Part shown: positions 6,094 to 10,162 of the stretch, in pieces | Numbering within the stretch: the first letter of the stretch is position 1 | Layout of the letters: every line of letters begins with the position of its first letter | DNA from: an uncultured Anaerolineaceae bacterium | GTDB taxonomy: Bacteria > Chloroflexota > Anaerolineae > Anaerolineales > Anaerolineaceae | DNA: 10,162 bases | Direction: 5' to 3' | Assembly (NCBI GenBank): GCA_937907495.1 | Contig: CALESS010000015.1 | Location: forward strand, 1-10,162 | Translations under genes and position numbers: made by a program | The notes under the pieces: generated by a model | What the model was told of the DNA's origin: nothing | The model's database searches: none | Seen by the model: the letters and a program-made list of their open reading frames with translations, nothing else

Positions 6094-6990
6094 GTGGCCC
6101 GCCAGAGACGCGCTGAAGACCTGAGTGTGGAAGAGCTGCGCCGATTGCTCGTGGAAAAAGAGCGCGGGGCGCGGCAGGCGCGCCTGTCTCACTATCGGCG
6201 TACCGGGCGGGTGGTCAATCTGCAACCCCAGGTGCGCGGCGTTCCGCTGGATTCCCTGCGCAGCAGCCCGCTTCCTCCGGAAGAGGGTGAACGCCGGCCC
6301 CGCCAGCGTTCCTGGGTGGACCGGGTGTTGCTGCTGGTGGAAGTGCTAGCGGTGGTGGGTCTGCTGGTGGTGTTGCTCAACGGCTTCAACCTGCTGCAAA
6401 CCCTCAACCAGGAGGTGGTGGCGGCCCTCAACCAGCCCACCCTGGCCCCCACCCCGGCCATCAAAGCCGTAGTGTTACCCGCCGGGCACACGCCACCCAA
6501 TGCGCGGGGCGAAACCGAGTTTAACATGGCAGAAATCCCGGAGCATTTGCGCCCACTGGTCAACGTGCTGGCAAGCCTGCCGGTGCCCACGCCCAGCCCG
6601 GAGCAAGCCTACTCGATTAAGATCCCGGCTCTCAACCTGGATGCGACAATCGTGATGGGCGATGGTCATGAGCAACTGCGCAAGGGTGTGGTCGGCCAGA
6701 TGATCGGCTCCGCCAACCCGGGGCAGAAGGGTAACCTGGTGCTTTCGGGTCACAACGACGTTTTCGGGGAGGTTTTCCGCCACCTGGATAAGCTGAAGAA
6801 GGGTGACGAGATCGTTATCTTCACCCAGTTACGCTCCTACACCTACGTGGTGCTGGGCACGCAAATCGTCCAGCCGACGGCGGTGGAGGTACTGGACCCG
6901 ACCATTGACCCGGTGGTAACGCTGATTTCGTGTTATCCTTACCTGGTGGATAAACAACGCATTGTGGTGACCGCTATTTTGCAGGAGTAG
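6094..6990 (+). CDS. Sortase (class D/E-like), type II membrane protein
   Basis: 298 residues. A charged cytoplasmic N-terminus (1-75, rich in Arg and Glu) is followed by one membrane helix at about 77-98 (VLLLVEVLAVVGLLVVLLNGF), then an extracytoplasmic Pro/Thr linker and the sortase barrel (about 172-298). The catalytic triad is visible: His220 in LSGHNDVFGEVF, Cys280 in TLISCYPY and Arg289 in DKQRIVV. Sortases cut a sorting motif and attach or join surface proteins. No LPxTG-like sorting signal is present in the other proteins of this window, so the substrate lies elsewhere. The exact class is uncertain. The only usable start is GTG 6094, since a TAA lies in frame at 6052 and there is no ATG; the nearest Shine-Dalgarno-like AGGAG (6070-6074) is unusually far away at 19 nt. 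It is probably co-transcribed with the next two genes. Confidence 0.88.
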   Translation: MARQRRAEDLSVEELRRLLVEKERGARQARLSHYRRTGRVVNLQPQVRGVPLDSLRSSPLPPEEGERRPRQRSWVDRVLLLVEVLAVVGLLVVLLNGFNLLQTLNQEVVAALNQPTLAPTPAIKAVVLPAGHTPPNARGETEFNMAEIPEHLRPLVNVLASLPVPTPSPEQAYSIKIPALNLDATIVMGDGHEQLRKGVVGQMIGSANPGQKGNLVLSGHNDVFGEVFRHLDKLKKGDEIVIFTQLRSYTYVVLGTQIVQPTAVEVLDPTIDPVVTLISCYPYLVDKQRIVVTAILQE

Positions 6991-7006
6991 TTTGAATTGA
7001 GAATCT

Positions 7007-7025
7007 TTGTCCGCTGCAAGGACAA
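7007..7025 (+). other. Hairpin between the sortase and 65-aa protein genes
   Basis: TTGTCC (7007-7012) and GGACAA (7020-7025) form a 6-bp stem with a 7-nt loop, ending 10 nt before the AGGAG of the next gene. No U-run follows. It may affect mRNA processing or stability inside the operon. Confidence 0.35.
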
Positions 7026-7044
7026 TTAAATATTAGGAGAGTCT

Positions 7045-7242
7045 ATGAGCAAGAAAAGTCAACGCAAAGTTTCTGACCCCAGTTCCCACGTCGAACGTAC
7101 CTCCGCCGGAACCCCCCGCCCCTCTTTGAGCGCCGAGTTCAACCCGGATTATTCGGAAATTATCCGGGATCTGAAAAATACCGGCATCCTGGCGGGAGCC
7201 TTTATCGGTATCCTGGTCATCATCAGCTTCTTCCTGCGGTAA
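7045..7242 (+). CDS. Small single-pass membrane protein of unknown function (65 aa)
   Basis: I do not recognise a family. AGGAG at 7035-7039 gives ideal spacing to ATG 7045. The first 45 residues are hydrophilic: a Lys/Arg-rich start, then a Ser/Pro/Thr-rich stretch, then FNPDYSEIIRDLKN. They are followed by one hydrophobic helix at about 46-64 (TGILAGAFIGILVIISFFL) and a terminal Arg. This is a C-tail-anchored layout, with the N-terminus probably in the cytoplasm. There is no sorting motif, Cys or cleavable signal peptide. It lies 54 bp after the sortase gene and 78 bp before the aminotransferase gene, in the same direction. A role beside the sortase at the membrane is possible but unproven. 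Confidence 0.75.
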   Translation: MSKKSQRKVSDPSSHVERTSAGTPRPSLSAEFNPDYSEIIRDLKNTGILAGAFIGILVIISFFLR

Positions 7243-7256
7243 TATCAGGGGATTTC

Positions 7257-7276
7257 CGCAACCCGTGCGGGTTGTG
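7257..7276 (+). other. Stable hairpin between the 65-aa protein and aminotransferase genes
   Basis: CGCAACCC (7257-7264) and GGGTTGTG (7269-7276) form an 8-bp stem with one G-U pair around a GTGC loop. No T-run follows, so full termination is unlikely. It lies about 30 nt before the aminotransferase ribosome binding site and may lower read-through or protect the upstream mRNA. Confidence 0.45.
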
Positions 7277-7320
7277 TGCTTCACCTAACCAACTTCAGGT
7301 AATTTTCCAAGGAGTAATGT

Positions 7321-8388
7321 ATGGCGCCCATGTTTGTTCCTGGTCCGGTGGATGTGGCCCCCGAAGTTCTGGCGGCCCAGGCGAAACCGATGATGCCGCA
7401 TCGCAGCAAGGATTTTGAAGCGATTTTCCGGCGCACGGAAGAAAAAGCCAAGCAATTGTTCTACACCCAATATCGCATTTTCCAGGGTACGCACTCCGGC
7501 TCTGGCATGCAGGAAGCCGGCGTTCGCAACCTGGCGGCTTCCACCGTGCTGGCCTGCATCAACGGCGCCTTTTCCAAGCGCTGGTATGATGTGGCAGTGG
7601 CCAATGGCAAAGATACCGACAAGCTGAGTGTGCCCTTTGGCGAAGCCATCACCCCGGAGATGCTGGCCGATGCACTCAAAGTCAAGTTCTACGAAGCGGT
7701 GACCATCGTCCACAACGAAACCTCCACCGGCGTGATGAACCCGTTGAAGGAATTGTGTGAGGTGGTGCAGCAGGTCAGCCCGGATACGATGATCCTGGTG
7801 GATGCAGTCTCCTCCCTCAGCGGGGTCAAGATTGAGATGGATGCCCTGGGCATTGATTTCCTGATGACCTCTTCGCAGAAGTGCCTGGCCTTGCCGCCGG
7901 GGCTTGCGCTGGGTGCGGTATCCGACCGGGCGATGAAGAAAGCTGAGACGGTTCCCTTCCGCGGCTGGTACTTTGACTTTGTGCTGCTCGAAAAGCACCG
8001 CCTCAAAGATTCCACCCCCATGACGCCCGTCATGCCCCTGATTTATGCGCTGGATGTGCAATTGGACCGCATTCTGGCGGAAGGTCTGGAGAACCGCTTT
8101 GCCCGCCATGCCGCAATGGCTCAGCGCTTCCAAAGCTGGGCCGAAGCCAACGGCATGCCGGTCATGGCTGCCCCGGCCTACCGCTCCCTGACCGTTTCCA
8201 CCTGCCAGAACAGCAAAAACTGGGATATCTCCGCCCTCAATAAATTCCTGACGACGCGCGGTATGCGTATCGCCAATGGCTACGGCGAGTGGAAGGATAA
8301 GACCTTCCGGGTGGCGACGATGGGCGAGACACAACTGAGCGACATCGAGAACCTGATTGCCGCCATGGAAGAGTATATTAAGATGTAA
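7321..8388 (+). CDS. Class V aminotransferase (alanine/serine-glyoxylate or phosphoserine type)
   Basis: 355 residues, a usual length for the family. It is a cytoplasmic PLP-dependent fold-type I enzyme. Visible: N-terminal FVPGPVDVAPEVL (5-17) and HRSKDFEAIFRRTEEKAKQLF (27-47); the phosphate-binding GTHSGSGMQEAGVRN (56-70); HNETSTGVMNPL (131-142); Asp161 in ILVDAVSSLSG, which binds the PLP ring nitrogen; and the Schiff-base Lys187 in TSSQKCLALPPGLALG. Relatives act on serine, alanine, aspartate, glyoxylate or phosphoserine; motifs alone do not settle the substrate. In some bacteria and archaea such enzymes replace SerC, but no serA or serB neighbour is here. AAGGAG (7309-7314) gives good spacing to ATG 7321. 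It is the last gene of the sortase cluster and is followed by a strong terminator. Confidence 0.9.
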   Translation: MAPMFVPGPVDVAPEVLAAQAKPMMPHRSKDFEAIFRRTEEKAKQLFYTQYRIFQGTHSGSGMQEAGVRNLAASTVLACINGAFSKRWYDVAVANGKDTDKLSVPFGEAITPEMLADALKVKFYEAVTIVHNETSTGVMNPLKELCEVVQQVSPDTMILVDAVSSLSGVKIEMDALGIDFLMTSSQKCLALPPGLALGAVSDRAMKKAETVPFRGWYFDFVLLEKHRLKDSTPMTPVMPLIYALDVQLDRILAEGLENRFARHAAMAQRFQSWAEANGMPVMAAPAYRSLTVSTCQNSKNWDISALNKFLTTRGMRIANGYGEWKDKTFRVATMGETQLSDIENLIAAMEEYIKM

Positions 8389-8395
8389 TCAAACC

Positions 8396-8408
8396 GGGGG
8401 GTTCCCCC
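8396..8408 (+). other. G5/C5 hairpin just after the aminotransferase stop
   Basis: GGGGG (8396-8400), loop GTT, CCCCC (8404-8408), 7 bp after the stop codon and 9 bp before the intrinsic terminator. It may protect the mRNA 3' end or add to termination. Confidence 0.4.
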
Positions 8409-8417
8409 ACGTTGCAC

Positions 8418-8457
8418 AAAAGCACCCCGCAGGTCACAGGCCGGCGGGGTGCTTTTT
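8418..8457 (+). terminator. Strong intrinsic terminator of the sortase-aminotransferase cluster
   Basis: AAAAGCACCCCGC (8418-8430) and GCGGGGTGCTTTT (8444-8456) form a perfect 13-bp stem with a 13-nt loop, ending in five T residues (8453-8457). The A-run on the left arm also gives a U-run on the opposite strand. Confidence 0.93.
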
Positions 8458-8508
8458 ACGCCAGGAGAAAATTACCTGACCCGTTCACTCATTCCCCAAG
8501 CCGCAGGG

Positions 8509-8514
8509 TATAAT
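8509..8514 (+). promoter_or_regulatory. -10 box for pcp
   Basis: TATAAT in the context AGGGTATAATG, just downstream of the terminator of the previous unit. No clear -35 is visible. Transcription from about 8521 would give a leader of roughly 110 nt. That leader begins with an 11-bp palindrome, GTTCCTGGAAC (8526-8536), which could be an operator. Confidence 0.5.
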
Positions 8515-8632
8515 GATGCAAAGGGGTTCCTGGAACTGTATCCATCCACCCCCTCCAAAGAGATTTCCCCACGCCCCTCCCTGGCTTCAGGTTTGTTCCG
8601 ATAGCTCCGCAAGCATTATAAAGAAGGCCCCC

Positions 8633-9256
8633 ATGAAAATCCTCCTGACCGGTTTTGAACCTTTTGGCGGCAGCCCGCTCAACCCCTCCGAGCAGGTGGT
8701 GAAGGCCTTGCAAGCCGCACCCCCGCCCGGAATGGATTTGGTGACCCTGATCTTGCCGGTGGATGGCAGCCAGGCCCCGCCTGCCCTGCTCCAGGCGCTG
8801 CAGATTCACCCCCCACAAGCCGTGGTCTGCCTGGGGGAGGCCGGGCGGGCGGTTATCTCGCTGGAGCGGGTGGCGCTCAACCTGTTGGATTACCGCATCC
8901 CCGATAACCGCGGCACCACCCACACCGATCAGCCCGTGCGGGCAGACGGCCCGGCAGCCTATTTCTCCACGCTGCCGCTGCGCCCCCTGCAAAGTGCATT
9001 GCTGGCGGCGGGCATCCCGTGTGAGCTTTCCCTGACCGCCGGGGCTTACCTGTGCAACCAGGTTTTCTACACCCTGATGGATGCGCTCGCCCGGCAAGAC
9101 CGGCAGATTCCAGCCGGGTTCATTCACCTGCCATCCTTGCCAGAGCAGGTTGCCCTGCGGGCGGTCAGCCAGCCCAGCCTGGGGTTGGAGACGCAGTTGC
9201 GCGCCATCCGGCTGGTGATGGAAATTCTGGCAAACCCGGAAACGAGCGGGGGATGA
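8633..9256 (+). CDS. pcp: Pyroglutamyl-peptidase I (pyrrolidone-carboxylate peptidase, family C15)
   Basis: 207 residues, standard for bacterial Pcp. This cytoplasmic cysteine peptidase removes an N-terminal pyroglutamate from peptides. Signatures are the N-terminal ILLTGFEPFGG (3-13), the segment SLERVALNLLDYRIPDN (76-92), FSTLPL (111-116), AGAYLCNQVFY (136-146) and AGFIHLPSLPEQV (161-173). The triad is Glu78, Cys141 and His165, with the same spacing as Glu81/Cys144/His168 of the Bacillus enzyme. The loop before the catalytic Glu reads GEAGRA, somewhat unlike the common GQAGGR, which may affect the pyroglutamate pocket. AAGAAGG (8621-8627) six bases before ATG 8633 fixes the start; the upstream in-frame ATG at 8513 overlaps the -10 box. 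Its product, 5-oxoproline, is the substrate of the enzyme containing PxpA, also encoded in this window. Confidence 0.95.
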   Translation: MKILLTGFEPFGGSPLNPSEQVVKALQAAPPPGMDLVTLILPVDGSQAPPALLQALQIHPPQAVVCLGEAGRAVISLERVALNLLDYRIPDNRGTTHTDQPVRADGPAAYFSTLPLRPLQSALLAAGIPCELSLTAGAYLCNQVFYTLMDALARQDRQIPAGFIHLPSLPEQVALRAVSQPSLGLETQLRAIRLVMEILANPETSGG

Positions 9257-9279
9257 TCTTTCCCAACCTAATCAAGCGC

Positions 9280-9298
9280 CGGGGATGGCATATCCCCG
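9280..9298. other. Hairpin between convergent pcp and glycosyltransferase genes
   Basis: CGGGGAT (9280-9286) and ATCCCCG (9292-9298) are a perfect 7-bp stem with a 5-nt loop, lying 23 bp after the pcp stop. No T-run follows directly on either strand. It is placed to stop or slow transcription from both sides, but it is not a classical intrinsic terminator. Confidence 0.45.
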
Positions 9299-9341
9299 CA
9301 CCGCAACCGATGGGTACCTCTCTTCGCACTATTCTTGTTTT

Positions 9342-10162
9342 TTAGGGGAAGGGCGGGAAGGGATTGACCAGGTCGCCAGAGGGCAGAGCAGCATAGGAAA
9401 TAAAGTAAAAACCGAGATCCACCAGCATCAAAAGCCCCAGCAGCAGCCAGGCCAGTCGCGGGTGCTTGTGCTGGGCCAGGTAGTTGAGTGGCAGGGCAAT
9501 CAGCCAGCAAATGGCGGGGATGGAGACCACAAAATGACTGCTGCCGGTGGTGCCGCTGAGCAGAAAACCGCCAAAGATGGCGGTCAGGATGACCCACGCC
9601 ACGGGCAGCCAGAGTTTTTTCAGCCCTGCCCACAGCACCCCCGCCCCAAAGAGGATCGCCGCCGGGCCAAAGACCAGCGGCACGCCCGGGCGGTAGAATC
9701 CGGTGTCATCCGGATAGACAAAATACGCCCCAAATGAGCCGCGGAATTGGTGCCAGAAATATTGCCACAGGTTGGCATCCGTTCCCATCACAATGCGGAT
9801 GGCTTCGGTTGACCAACCCATGACAACCTGGGTGCGCAGGGAGTAAGCCACCGGGTCGTGCAGGGCAAAAGCAGCCATCGGAGCAGCCACGCAGAGCGCC
9901 ACCAGGCCCAACTTGCCCAGGTAAACCGCCCAGCGGGCAGGCTCCTGGCGGGCCTCCTTCCACATCCCCAGCACCAGGAGCGCCAGTAAAATCAGCCCCA
10001 CCTTGCTGCCGGCGTAGAAGTATTGCGAGAGACCAACCGCCAGCCCGCTCATGGCAGCCCCGCCGCTCCAGTGCCGGCGCCAGCCCCAGAGGAAGGGGCC
10101 CAGCATCAACGGGACCCACACCGTATCCCAGATGTTGTTCAGGGAAATGCGGGACCAATGGA
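9342..10162 (-). CDS. Multi-pass membrane glycosyltransferase, PMT/ArnT (GT39)-like, C-terminal part (5' end cut by window edge)
   Basis: 272 residues are visible, reading in frame from the right edge (first full codon at 10160-10158) to TAA at 9344-9342; the N-terminus is outside the window. The sequence opens with HWSRISLNNIWDT, a motif I associate with the lipid-linked sugar:protein or lipid glycosyltransferases of the PMT_2 group. About six or seven hydrophobic helices follow, including VWVPLMLGPFLWGW, AAMSGLAVGLSQYFYAG plus VGLILLALLVLGMW, LGLVALCVAAPMAAFAL, VAWVILTAIFGGFLL, FVVSIPAICWLIALPL and LAWLLLGLLMLVDLGFYF. Between the third and the next lies a hydrophilic loop (ALHDPVAYSLRTQVVMGW to YPDDTGFYRPG). 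The catalytic Asp of this family sits in the first external loop, outside the window, so activity cannot be judged. The expected substrate is a polyprenyl-phosphate sugar. It converges on pcp. Confidence 0.75.
   Translation of the reverse strand, partial: HWSRISLNNIWDTVWVPLMLGPFLWGWRRHWSGGAAMSGLAVGLSQYFYAGSKVGLILLALLVLGMWKEARQEPARWAVYLGKLGLVALCVAAPMAAFALHDPVAYSLRTQVVMGWSTEAIRIVMGTDANLWQYFWHQFRGSFGAYFVYPDDTGFYRPGVPLVFGPAAILFGAGVLWAGLKKLWLPVAWVILTAIFGGFLLSGTTGSSHFVVSIPAICWLIALPLNYLAQHKHPRLAWLLLGLLMLVDLGFYFISYAALPSGDLVNPFPPFP

Noticed and set aside
7285..8334. Long minus-strand open frame (349 codons) opposite the aminotransferase
   Set aside because: The plus strand carries all class V aminotransferase motifs; the antisense product has shadow composition and no recognisable motif.

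Overview
The window looks like a moderately GC-rich bacterial chromosome segment. It resembles the Anaerolineae-type Chloroflexota, though this is inference from the gene set (an ABC1 kinase with two C-terminal membrane helices, a type II membrane sortase, a PMT-like glycosyltransferase) and from recurring GGTATAAT-type -10 elements with weak -35s. I see no rRNA, tRNA, CRISPR array or insertion sequence. It reads as an ordinary housekeeping and accessory region with some unusual regulatory detail.

Layout. On the minus strand, positions 1-2957 hold three co-directional genes. Read in transcription order they are a two-domain VOC (CatE-like) dioxygenase/glyoxalase-fold protein, the 5-oxoprolinase subunit PxpA, and a membrane GAF/HisKA_3 sensor kinase cut by the left edge. 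Divergent from them at 3004-4668 is an ABC1/AarF/UbiB-family atypical kinase, probably read from a leaderless transcript. The short divergent gap carries a perfect 17-bp palindrome over a TATAAT box. A 71-residue helical protein (minus) converges on the kinase gene, and the two stop codons share one CTAG.

Further right, an OmpR-type response regulator with a degenerate receiver (minus, 5136-5798) has a likely 3' terminator and a leader of about 138 nt with tandem hairpins. Divergent from it, a plus-strand cluster at 6094-8388 encodes a sortase, a 65-residue single-pass membrane protein and a class V aminotransferase, and closes with a strong intrinsic terminator. Next comes pcp (pyroglutamyl peptidase, plus). 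The last gene is the C-terminal part of a multi-pass membrane glycosyltransferase (minus), cut by the right edge.

How the genes relate. Pcp releases N-terminal pyroglutamate (5-oxoproline) from peptides and PxpA belongs to the enzyme that opens 5-oxoproline to glutamate, so the window holds both ends of one salvage route. The partners PxpB and PxpC are not here and the two genes are in separate transcription units. The histidine kinase (NarL-partner type) and the OmpR-type regulator are of mismatched classes and are unlikely to be partners. The best candidates for new biology are the degenerate regulator with its structured leader, the palindromic divergent promoter of the ABC1 kinase, and the orphan sortase with its small membrane protein. 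No feature clearly shows a wholly new system.
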